64,000 bases of DNA. Origin: Nageia nagi (taxonomy: Eukaryota; Pinophyta). Both the position numbers and the translations under genes were made by a program. The DNA lies in the NCBI GenBank assembly GCA_050084985.1, contig JBITNC010000001.1, positions 85,746,001 to 85,810,000 on the forward strand, read 5' to 3'. Position 1 is the first letter of the stretch; the number at the start of each line of letters is the position of its first letter. Below the pieces are notes generated by a model, which was not told the origin of the DNA, did not search any database, and saw only the letters and a list, made by a program, of their open reading frames with translations. Positions 9,434-20,401 of the stretch are shown here, piece after piece.

Positions 9434-12400
9434 AATTTTACAAGGCAAAATATCTAAGATAAAGACTTACTTATATAATAGTTGGATTATATATAATAGT
9501 CTACTACTAATAACTCTCAAAATTCTTTAGATTAAGGGCTTAAGGAAAATTCAAATTTTATATCAAAGGGGATAGAAGTAGAATCAGAGTGTGATTCTAA
9601 AGGAATATAGGTACATGCTAGAAAAAGTTTTGCAAAGGTTTTAGATTTTAGCTTTGTGTGCCCTTATAATCTGTGGAAAAAGGTTTTCAACATGTTTTTA
9701 TCAAATAATTCTTGTACTTTATGTATTTGTTACATATTAGGCATTCACAACCATAATATTTGATGAGAAACCATTTTAAATACTCTTTGATGGACCTCCA
9801 TACCTTCTTCATGTGTTCCCTCAATGGCACATGATGGAATATACTAACAAAGGTTGTAGAGTTTGGCTTCATGTTTAAACATTGAATTTGATTAAATTTC
9901 AAATAAAACCCCTAAATGTTTCTCATTCTAGATCTATGAATTTTATGGGTAAATGGGTTACAAAATATTTATAATATCACATCCTTTAAGAAGAAGATCC
10001 TTTATGTTTACATAGTCCTTTGAAAATGGGAATGAGTCAAATGGACATCACTTCATTATTGGGCTTGATTGGGAAGTTATCCTCACACCATAGAGATCTA
10101 CCTTCTAAGCCCCTATTGGATGAGTTCCCTCTCTTTTCTTTACATGGTGCCACCATAAACATAAAAAGATACAATATTTATAAGTTTATAATGATAGAGT
10201 TCATGGGATTCCATAGATCTTCACATAGTAAAGAATTTTGGGAAGTGCTTAGGTGTTGGGAATGCCATTACAATGTCTTTAACCTCAAAATGAAACTCAC
10301 CCAACTTGATCTAAACTATTTATTACCCAAACTTGACTAGTATCATAGCAATATGGATGATCTTAGGAACCAATGTTATATTTTAAACAAAAATCTTTAT
10401 AAGACAATGTTGAAAAGTCAATAAAAGGAACTATGTACACTATGCATAATATACCATATTAAAATTACCTTTAAATGCTACATAGGTCAATAGAGACAGA
10501 AGATAATTGCTTTTACTTCTTTTTTTTTTTTATATTTCCCATCCTTTGTTAGTCACTATTGTGGAAATTTACTTTATTGTTTTTTTATTTTAATGGAGAA
10601 TGTATTTTCTAAAGTTCAATGAGATTTGTGTGATAAAGTAATAATTTGTTAGAATAATAAGATATTCATACTTTATTTGAATTTAATAAATTATAGTGGT
10701 AGAGAGATTAGTAATGAAGGATATATAGTATGATCTAGTAATAATATTAATGGAATAAAGTTCATGTGTATCAATTTTTCATGAAATATTTTATTATGAG
10801 ATTAAGGAAGGAAGGTAACTATAGATCCTTCTGAGGTCCGTAGAATAAATTAGATATCATATAGTTTAATTACATTTGCATCATGGTCATACATGATAAA
10901 AGGGATGTCCTAATCCTTAAACTCCTAACCTTTCCTAGTACTTTATCTTATCACCTTTGATCATTGGGAGAAGTTCAAAAATGAAGATGGGAAGACCAAC
11001 ACCAAAGAATGAAGTTATATTTGAAATCAAGATTGAAATTCATTACCATGTAATTGTTAGCTCAAATTTGTAAAGGGACCCTTATTAAATATTTTGGGTT
11101 ACCTTATTTTATTAACCTTATGTAATAGCTTTGTATTATCAATTGATAAAAATTTCATGTAATTTTTTAGATTTTAATTTAACAAGTAATTATTCTAAAT
11201 TGTGCTTAATGGGAACTTAGAAAATAATTTAGATTATATATAAGGTAATTATTGAATGATATTTAAGGTGTCTTTTTAAATAATAATACTTTACATAGAA
11301 GAAGTGTAATCCCTAACTTAATATTCTATAATGAGTATGAATTTCATTACCTTAGTAAGGCCTCAAGATAAAATATAATTCGTAAAGAATATTCGTAAGA
11401 CAAGAAAAATATTTTAATAGTTCTAACTAGAAGGATAACATTGAAATCTATGGATTTATGTTATTCTTGTAAATGAATAATCAAATGGAATAATATATTT
11501 AGAAGTCTAATTATTAGGGTAAGTAAAACTCATTAGGGTAATAAAGATGTACCCTAACTCAATTAGGTGGGTGTGTTTAATCTTACACCTTACCAATAAG
11601 TTGAAATAATAGAAAGGGATAAAGGAGATTAGTTTGAAGTGGAGTGTTAATTATCATGAACAATCTATATTGGTTACTATTAAACCTAATTCCTTATATA
11701 TGGGATAAGAAATTACTACATTAATACTTGGTAATTTAAACCCCAATAATATAACCCTAATATCCTTAGGACACACAAACATAGTTCTCATTGAGTAAGA
11801 AAATTTGTTTAATTTCTTGAATCTCAATAGGGATCGAGATGGAATTAAATGGGATTAGATTTAAATAATGAGATAAATGATAAAAAAAAACTTTATATTA
11901 GCAAATGTGATGTTAATCAATCAATTCATTAACTCACAAATAGCTAATCGATCTTAATGAGTGATAAAATTTAAAGATTAACTCAATGAAAACCTAGATG
12001 AAAAAGTCACCCTAAAAGCATTGATTCAACCAAAAAGGAGAATTTTGTATGGATTTGATAATATAGGATAAATAGTGTAGAATATTTGTTAATTGAACCT
12101 TCCCCACTAAATGATATTTTAAAATAAAATTCATTGAGTTTGAACCACTTTGCATCTCACTTCCTATATAGAAATAGCTAACTTTAATATCATCCCAAGG
12201 CACATTACTAAACACTAATATGAGAACTTTTATAAACTAGTATTAATTACAAAGTACCATGCATATGAGATATTTGTAGTACTTATAGATATCTTGTGTA
12301 ACTTTCTAAACAAGTTATTTTGATTCCTCCTATATTTGCTTTGCTCATTGATTTTAACTAGAAAATATGATTTATTCTAATACCTCATGCAAAGTATAAA

Positions 12401-12540
12401 CATGGAACTTAGACTCTTAATAATTGATCTAGGATCAATTTTCTTAAGTTCGTTAGATCATAGGTGATTTTTATTTTAAAACCTTGATTAAAATTAACTA
12501 GACTATACTAACCACTCAAGGATATTGTTTTGATACCCAT
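9434..12540. other. AT-rich non-coding DNA, no gene recognised
   Basis: No conserved domain is visible on either strand. A 106-codon open stretch at 10020-10340 starts with Met and has a plausible composition but matches nothing I know; it may be a remnant or chance. A poly-T run lies near 10513-10532. Short direct repeats are scattered. The 5' LTR of element A may be buried here but could not be found by matching to its 3' LTR. Confidence 0.4.
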
Positions 12541-13658
12541 GGCTCCTTAAGATATGGGCATGGGGATGCTAGATTTCATGGTGAGCCTATCCGACAAATA
12601 TGGGCAAGCTCATGTCTCATATCTTTGATAGAGTGTCAGGATAGTAGTTAATAGAACTATGATTACTAGATGAAGGTAGTTTAGTATTCATACTACTTAT
12701 AGTAAGCATATAGGAGTATGATGACTATTTCATAGGTGATGACATTTCCTGCTTATAAGTTAGTTTGCCTAGGAAAAACTATCTACTACTGAGTTAGAGG
12801 GTTATCATTGAATAAGGATGAGTAACCTAATGGATGTACATTCTCTTGGGTGATTTGGGCCCTAAGTAAGAAATAATTAAATCATGTCCAAAATATTTGC
12901 TGCATAGTTTATGAAGTGAAAATGGTGGGGTCATATTTAAGGCATCTCCTCAATAGGATGAGTGTTATGGAGTGAACACTAAAGAGATTTGATTAGGGTT
13001 TGATAATCCAAACATTATCTAATATTACCATGTGGGTGCTAACTAGCTAGTAGTATTGACAAGCTCACATGGATTGCCTAAATCCATTCCTAGATCATTT
13101 GAGTATTTAAATTAATAAAAAAAATTAGGTTTCAAATTTTAGGTCTTTTTATGTATATAATAAGAGGATGCATTACACTTGTTATGTGTGGTTCCTTTTT
13201 TTTAGTTAAAATAATCTTTACATTCTCAAATTACATTTAGACAATTTTAAAATATGCATTAACTTCAAATACTAACTATAATCACTAACTTCAAATTCTA
13301 ACTACAATTATAAATTAGGACTTACTAACCTTCACTACTTAAAGTTAAATAAAGTGCACTAATATGACATACAATCTTTTAACACTAACCTACAACTTAC
13401 TAACTATAAATTACTAACTCAAAAAAAAAACTACTAACCTACAACTTGTCCATTTTTTTTGCATTTTATACAAGTTTCTTTCAATTGCAACAAAATAAAC
13501 ATGATTAAATTGATAATAGTTACTTGCAATTGTTATCATAATTAGTTAAATGCTTGATGTTTGGTTAAATAATTTATGTTTTACTACTTGTAATTATGTT
13601 TAGAAGATCATATATTGATGTTTCTTATACCTTAATTAATTAACCTTTCCTTTGTAGA
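12541..13658 (+). other. Probable leader of element A
   Basis: This stretch precedes the gag start of element A. Around 12790-12860 it shares word order (AGAGGGTTATCATTGA, then TTCTCTTGGG) with the leader of the related element B near 20160-20220. The last bases before the ATG (CCTTTCCTTTGTAG) look like a 3' splice site. No primer site was recognised. Confidence 0.35.
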
Positions 13659-14530
13659 ATGATAGATTCCTTTGCTCCTAAGCACATTCTTGATGGTTCC
13701 AATTATGGTATTTGGGAACCAAGGATGAAAGTGGGACTTCAATCACACAAGCTTTAAAAAATAGTGAGTGAAAATTAAGTCACTCTAATTGAAGCTAAAG
13801 CATTGGAGGTCTATAATAATAAGAACAAATTGGTAACTTCTATAATCTTTAGAAAAGTTTTAGATGAAGTTCTTCTCATGATTTTGACCTCAACATCCAC
13901 CAAAGAATCTTAGGATAGTCTTAAGAAGATCTACCTTGGGTCTAAGTTTTCAAGAAGATTTACCATACTTCAAAAACTCTTGCAATCTTGGAAAGAGGAT
14001 GATGAAGGTATCAAAATCTACTTAAATAAGATTTTTGACCTTAGGACTTAGCTTATAAGTTATGGCTATAATGGGATAAATGATGAATTTATGTTGTTCA
14101 TCATCTTACAAAGCCTCTCAACCAAGTTTAGTCACTTTGTGACTATTATTGATACTAGGATTTATGATGAAGAGAAAGTATTCTCTCTTGAGAATATTTC
14201 TATACTTCTCTTAAAGCATGAATAAGCCATCAATAACAAATTGTTGATTTCTTTCCCAAAGAAGAAAAATGTTTCTTTAGGAGTAATTAAGTTAACCCAC
14301 TTCAAAAAAAAGTTAATAAATCACAAGAATACCCCTCATGCTCATCCTAAGAGAAATGAAAAGAAGTATGAAAACAATCTTCATGATCACAAATGATAAT
14401 CAAACAAACCTCATGTGCCTAAGAAAACTTTTGATGGAATTTATAACTATTATAGCATCTATGGTCACAAAGAGAACCATTGCTTCAAGAAAAAGAGGGA
14501 GGAAAATGGTAAATAAAAGGATAATGTGAA
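13659..14530 (+). pseudogene. gag: gag of element A (capsid plus zinc knuckle)
   Basis: The start is set at the ATG at 13659 because the following residues match the start of element B gag. The capsid region of about 250 codons runs to 14400 with several stops. A zinc knuckle is recognisable at about 14440-14495 as YNYYSIYGHKENHCF, with both first cysteines replaced by tyrosine, so metal binding would be lost. A basic Lys/Asn stretch leads into protease. This intact-length gag serves as the reference that reveals the internal deletion in element B. Confidence 0.7.
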
Positions 14531-17500
14531 TAACTTCAAAGGAAATAAGAATAATAAAGGTACTTATGTTTATTATTTTATTTCCAAGTCTCATACTTTT
14601 ACAAATGATTGGGTTGTTGATTTAGGTTGCACTAACCATATGAGCTTTGAAAGGAATATGTTTGAAAACTTTCAAAAAAATAAGAAGGATGGGGTAGTAA
14701 TAGGTGATAACACTATACTAGAAGTTGAAGGGTTTGGAAGCATCTTATTACATGGGAAGGTGATTTAAAATCTATTATTTATACCTAAGTTTGGGATGAA
14801 TCATATTTTAGTAATTCAAATTACAATAAAGGGATATATCTTTGAGTTCACTTCAAACTCTTTGAGTTTAAGGAAAGGGTTTGCCACCTTGAAAAAAGGA
14901 TAAATTAAGAATGACCTTTACATAGTTGATCAAGTGCCTATAAATTTATGCCTTACCTCAAATGTTTATTCTAAATGGAACCTTTGGCATCAACATTTAG
15001 ACCATCTAAACCAAAAGAGTATTCAACTCATGAAGGATCAAGATCTTATGAAATGATTTCCTTCTATTTCATCCTTCATTGGCCTTTGTGAAAATTACAT
15101 CTTAGGAAATATGAAAAGGAAAAAATTTAAGAAAGATAAAGCAACTAGAGAATCTTAACCTATCCAATTGATTCACTCATATTTGATGGGTCCTTTCCAA
15201 ATTAAGTCTCTTAGAAGAGCATATTATGTCCTTACTTTTATTAATGACTTTACTAGGATGAATTTTGGGTATATACTAGAGCATAAAGATCAAACCTTTG
15301 ATATGTTCAAGGAGTTTATGGCCTTAGTCAAAAATAAAACCAATCTAAGGATCAATATGCTAAGATTAGATAATGGGGGTGAATATGTAAGTAATGATTT
15401 CAATGACTTTTATACAAAGCATGGGATCAAAAGATAGTTCATTATTCTTTATACTCCGTAATAAAATGGTGTTGTAGAAAGAAATAATAATACCATAATG
15501 GATATGGATATATGTATGATGGGAAATCTTATTAAGTTTTTATTAGGTAAAGATATAAGCACTAATATCTACACCTTGAATAGGTATCCCACAAAATCAA
15601 TTGAATTAAAAACTCCATACAAGGCATGGAAATGAAAGAAACATGACATCTTGCATTTAAAGATTTTTGGATGTGAAGTTTTTTACTTTATAGTTTATAA
15701 TAAAAGGAATAAGTTGGATAATAAGTTAGAAAAAATGCATTTTTATGGGATATGAAAATCAACATAAAGGGTATAGGGTATACTCTCCTTCAGGAAAAGT
15801 AATTTTTGTTTCAAGGGATGTTAAATTCATTGAGGTTCCTATTGGTTCTTATTTGAGTAAAGTGATTGAATATTCTTTAGCAATTCCTAATTTTTTAGAT
15901 CTCTCTTTAGATAAGTCACCTCAAGAGTAAAATTCTCTAAATCAAAAGATAACTAAAAACATGAATTTGAATAAGTCTCTCTTTCTAAAATCAATAATCA
16001 TAACAAGACTTCAACCTTTAAGGAAGTGTCTAAACATGCTTGTTGGATGGATGTCATGAAGTTAGAATTTGAGACACTTATGAAAAATGAAACTTAGGAT
16101 TTAATTTTAGATTCATCCTCAAATAATATCATTACAAATAAATGGATCTATAAGATCAAGTCCAATTCAGAGGGTGAAATTGATAAATATAAGGCAAGGT
16201 TGATTGCTAAGGATTTCACTCAAAAGTATGGAATTGATTATGAGGAAACCTTTGAACCTATAGAAAATATGGTTACATTCATATTAATCCTTTATATTTT
16301 AGAAGCTTAATATTGGAAAGTACTTTAGCTTGATGTAAAGAGTGCTTTTCTCAATGGTGAATTAGATGTTGAAATCTTTATGAGTCAACTAGAAGGATTT
16401 GTTGTGCAAGGGAAAGAGTTCCATGTGTGCAAGCTAAAGAGTATTTGTATGGACTTAAGAAAGCACCAATATCATGGTACAATAAGATTTCAAAATATTT
16501 TAAGACTCTTGGGTACTCAAAATGCTACTTAGATTCAGATATTTATGTACTCAATGAAGGAAAGGAATTGGTATTAATTCTCCTCTATGTAGATGATATT
16601 TTGATCATAGGAAATAATATGGTGATCATAAATGAGTTCATAACCAAACTTAAGGTAGAATATGAAATGATTGATCTTGGTCTCTTGCAATACTACATTA
16701 GTATGTAATTGTATCAATGAAATGATTGTACCTACCTAAGTCAATCCAAGTATATATTAGATTTTTGCAAAAGTTTAGAATGATAGATTGTAATCCTATG
16801 GCTATTCTCATTACTCTTGGAATCAAGCTTGAGACTAGATCAAAATTTTAGTTGATAGATGCTATAGAATATATATAGCTTATTGGTAGTCTTCTTTACT
16901 TAACTATCTCTAGGTCAAATATTGCCTATGCAATAAATCTAATGGAAAGATTTATGCACAAGATTTATGTTGAGCATCTTAGTGTTGCTAAAAAGATTTT
17001 GAGGTACATTATGGGAACAAAAGATCTTTCCCTTAAGTTTCCCAAATTTTCCTCCTTTGTTATCTCAAGTTTCTCTAATTTTGATTATGGGAAAGAAAGA
17101 GATGAAAGGAAATCCACTTCTACCTAAGCATTTAATATTGGATCAAGTACTATCTCTTGGTCTTCTAAGAAGTAGCCTACTATCACTTTGTCCACCATAG
17201 ACAAAGAATATAGAGCTATGAATGTTGCATCCCATGAAGCAATTTGTCTTAGGAATATTATGAAAGAAATTACATATAAGCAAGTTGGCCCATCCTTGAT
17301 ATCTTTATACAATCAATTAACCATTGGTTTAGCCAAGAAGTTCCATAAGATAACAAAGCACATAGAGATACAAGCACACTTCATCAGGGAGAAAGTTCTA
17401 TATGGCACCTTGCAACTTCAATATTGTCTATAAAATGAAAAATCCACTAATGTTTTCACCAAGTTCCTTTTTGACAGTCAATTTTGTAAGCTTTGGAGGT

Positions 17501-17550
17501 CTCTCAAGTTGATGAAGTTACCCTCAAGGGGAGTGAAATTTGAATTCTAG
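14531..17550 (+). pseudogene. pol: pol of element A (protease-integrase-RT-RNase H)
   Basis: The protease core reads WVVDLGCTNHM (about 14608), where the serine of the usual DSG has become leucine. The integrase zinc region (WNLWHQHLDHLNQ), catalytic core (LTFINDFTRM, LRLDNGGEYVSNDF, NGVVERNN) and RT follow (16020-16730: YKARL-type fingers, [29 protein letters not shown]). RNase H runs 16900-17450 and ends with a short tail before a purine tract. Open pieces fall in all three frames, showing several indels. Stops arise from mixed changes, not only C to T, which fits greater age than B, C or E. Confidence 0.8.
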
Positions 17551-18289
17551 TTGAATTCATTTTTTGTGATGACAACTTCACTCCTACAAGGATATTTTGG
17601 TTGTATAGTGTTGATTTTTGTGTACCTTTTTTTGGTTCTCAATGTGTGAGGAACTACTATGCATGATGGCATTGTTTAGTTATCCATATTATATGAACTT
17701 ATTTGTATACTTTTTACATTGTTTAGCTATCCATTTGTGAGGAAATAGTATGTGCATGTTGGCACTATTTAGTTATTCATTTGTGATGAACTAGCATGTG
17801 CATGATTGGATGTATATCCTATTTTTTTATAATGATGATCAACACATATGTTTCTTCTATAGTAGGTGACTATGAGTTTTTCTTAAAATCTTTTTTATGA
17901 CTCATAATGTACTATTTGATCAATTTATGGATGGTGTTATTTGATTCATCTATCTTATGATAATATGAGTATATGATACATCTAACTAATTTTGTGTTTG
18001 ATTTGCATGTAAATTGCAAGTTTATTCTTGATATTGCAAGTTACTTACTTCATGCAACTTATGGAGGCTCATCTTGTCAACTTCTTATTGAAGACTACTT
18101 CTAGTACATTGAAACCATCTATGGTTGATGGATATTGCTTTGTAATCCATTTATTAAAATGGTTTAGTAGTTGAGTCTTATCTAAGATATACTACTTCTC
18201 AATATGTGTAGTTCTTATCTCCAATTGTATCCTTTAAGGAGGAGAACTCTCTCACTATCTTTTCTACACAATATTATATTAAGGGGGAG
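17525..18289 (+). other. 3' untranslated region of A between two purine tracts
   Basis: One polypurine tract (CAAGGGGAGTG, about 17525-17535) lies right at the end of pol. A second (AAGGGGGAG, 18281-18289) lies directly before the LTR. The region between them, about 740 bases, has no long open frame and carries a degenerate tandem repeat. A third purine run (AAGGAGGAG) lies near 18236. Confidence 0.6.
17645..17810 (+). repeat. Degenerate 46-bp tandem repeat in A 3' region
   Basis: Units start TGTGAGGAACTACTATGCAT (17645), TGTGAGGAAATAGTATGTGC (17736) and TGTGATGAACTAGCATGTGC (17782), each followed by a variant of GGCATTGTTTAGTTATCCAT. Spacing is 46 bases, or twice that across an eroded unit. 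Confidence 0.7.
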
Positions 18290-18830
18290 TGTTAGAATTC
18301 CTAATGCATTGTTGTTTAGTATCTAAATAAAGTAAAGTATCTCTCACACTTAACTCATCCAAATACTAAAAACTATTTATAAATACCTTTTTAGTATTTA
18401 GTAATTAAATATGTGCAACTTGATCCTTATTAAACTCATGTAAACATTTGGTAAAAACGTAGGTTAATGTGATTTAATATGGGGTTCTCTCCTATAAATA
18501 GAGATCTTGGCCTTATTGTAAATAATATTTGTATAGAGCAAAGTTATGCCCATACTTTTAAGAAATATAAGTTGAGAGAGGTTGTAAGAATTATTCTTGA
18601 GAAGTAAAGATCTAGAATTGAAGTGGACTACTCTCATCCTTGAGAAGAACCAATATATATCCTTTATTATCTTATGTGTGATTGATTGAGTAGTTATAAA
18701 GAGAAGAACACTCCAAGTTGATCTTGGAAGTAGAATAATTTCATCTCTTTCAAAATTTGTGGTATATTTAAATATTCTATTTTACCAATCATTAATTTGC
18801 ATGCTCCAACTGATAAAGGTATTTGATTTT
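18290..18830 (+). repeat. 3' LTR of element A (right edge approximate)
   Basis: It starts TGTTAGAATTCC directly after AAGGGGGAG, has a TATA box (CCTATAAATAGAG, 18491-18503) and shares promoter-proximal word order with the B LTR (both begin TGTTAGAATT; both have GATCTAG followed by GAAGAACCA). No TG/CA-type end was fixed; element F coding remnants begin shortly after. Confidence 0.6.
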
Positions 18831-19081
18831 GAGTATTAGTAAAAGAATTATTGCAAAAAAGAGAAATTTCTACTTGAGTTAGGATTTATTAGGTATACAT
18901 ATACTCATTACAATAAATAAAATCATAGTACATACATAAAAAGGAGGAAAAGATGATGAATATGGATGATGCACTTACATCCCCACCTAAATTGATAATA
19001 TCAACTATAATAAGAGATAGATGATATACATTTCCAACTTAGCCAAGGTTTATTCTAAGTGATCTAGTGAAAACAGGTTTA
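18831..19081 (+). pseudogene. gag: Element F gag piece left of the B insertion
   Basis: The readable stretch YTFPT, PRFILSDLVKTGLL matches the element G region at 2395-2460 (FPxPPNF-type stretch, DLMAKGLL-type motif) that lies between capsid and the HQTKGH zinc-like motif. The continuation (HPLEKKVQDDNIPKQ, then DGYCT and HQRK) lies across B at 23720. The match on both sides is what proves that B sits inside F. Too short to be functional. Confidence 0.6.
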
Positions 19082-19086
19082 TTACA
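19082..19086. repeat. Target-site duplication of B, left (right copy 23715-23719)
   Basis: TTACA on the left and TTGCA on the right flank element B. Removing B plus one copy restores element F coding sequence (GLL followed by HPLEKK), which supports the assignment despite one mismatch. Confidence 0.65.
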
Positions 19087-19509
19087 TGTTAGAATTTGTC
19101 ATGAAATATTGTGAATATCTAAACTCCTTGTAAATTCAATTAATCACTCAAAGGATATTTAGATACCTTAAGGGATTAATTGAATTATTTATTATGTAAA
19201 CCTAACCTTATCCTTGGGTTAAAGGGAGGTTAGGGAGGTGCTCTCATGCTATAAATAGAGGGCCTCTCCTCTTGTAATTGCACTTAGTTTTTGGAGTAAG
19301 ATTACTCTACTAGTTTGTGTAGAAGAGAAAGAAATTGTTGTAAGAGGATGCATAGTTTGAGAATTGAGATCTAGTTGTGGATGTACTCCCAAGGAGGGAA
19401 GAACCACATTATATTTGTGTTATCTTGTGTGAATGGTGTTATTATCTTATAGATGTTGAATTATTGAGTTTTCTATAGTCTTGGACCTTAAGGATTAGTA
19501 CTTAAAATT
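19087..19509 (+). repeat. 5' LTR of element B
   Basis: It starts TGTTAGAATTTG and has a TATA box (CTATAAATAGAGG, 19249-19261). From 19144 it matches 23341-23714 nearly base for base. Just before its end the 5' copy lacks about 12 bases present in the 3' copy (GTAGATCTAATT). No tRNA-Met-type primer site is visible after it. Confidence 0.75.
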
Positions 19510-20401
19510 TTTTAAGTTAAATAATGCATTTTTTTTAAGATAAATGATGCATGTTTATTACTTAATTTTTAAGTTATGGAATAATGCATGTTTAATTTTC
19601 TAAGTTATGGATTAATGCTAAGTAGGAATTAGCCCTTTTAAATTCATTAAAGTGTTGAATGAATTTATGAACTTAAGCAAGTATGCAAATTGTAAAAATG
19701 TCCTTTAGGGGTTAGTACAAAACCCATTGGACACTTATATTTCAAGTTCTTATGGATGATGTATTTTTAATACTTTACTTTATATTTTTGCATAATTGCT
19801 TTATACTTACAAAATGCAAAATATTGAAAGTAACCCCTAAAATGAACACATCCGCATGTACTTTTCCACAACATGACTTGTTTGGGGAGCCACGAGGTGA
19901 GGATAGGGTAGACTGAAGCCCTTTTAGTTTGAAGAACCAAGTGGTGGTACATCCATCTTAATTACCCCTAAGACCTCTGTTGGATTGGACATAACTCTAT
20001 TAGGTGGACAGGCATGTGTGTAGTGATACCACATGTCCACATGTCCATTCAGGGATTATCCTGATAACCTAGGAGGAAAACTTGAAAACCTTAAACAAGA
20101 TAATTAAAATGGCCGATCCAAGATACATCGGATCCTTGGAAAATAGTTAGTACTTCTCCTTGAGAGAGTATATTATTGACCAAGGTGAACTAGTTGAGGA
20201 CTGGTAGTTCTTGGGCTCCACCTTGCGGGCATCCAAGTGAAGGCCTAATTCTATACAAGAAAACAACCTCAACTTTATCCTTCTACGGATCTTGGTTTAT
20301 AAGTTTGCACGTGTGGGACACATTTACTTATCAATGTTTGATTTGTATAGATGGTAAATTGTAGAAATTTATTCATTCTACTTATTTACTTTTGTGTAGC
20401 A
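19510..20401 (+). other. Leader of element B
   Basis: About 890 bases with no sustained open frame, less AT-rich than its surroundings between 19960 and 20310. It contains repeated ACATGTCC words near 20030-20045. The last bases before the gag ATG (TTTACTTTTGTGTAG) resemble a 3' splice site, as in element A. A spliced leader is possible but no donor site could be chosen. Confidence 0.45.

Larger units (their letters stand above)
13659..18830 (+). mobile_element. Element A: decayed Ty1/copia retrotransposon
   Basis: Domains run gag, zinc knuckle, protease, integrase, RT, RNase H, the copia order. It is a relative of element B: the gag starts (APKHILDGSNYGIWEPRMK versus IPKHILDDSNFGIWEPRMK), protease, integrase and RT align throughout. 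Unlike B it keeps the full-length capsid region. Many stops and several frameshifts make it older than B. A 3' LTR starts at 18290 after AAGGGGGAG; its 5' LTR was not found. The right end near 18830 is approximate, since gypsy element F sequence begins about there. Confidence 0.75.
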
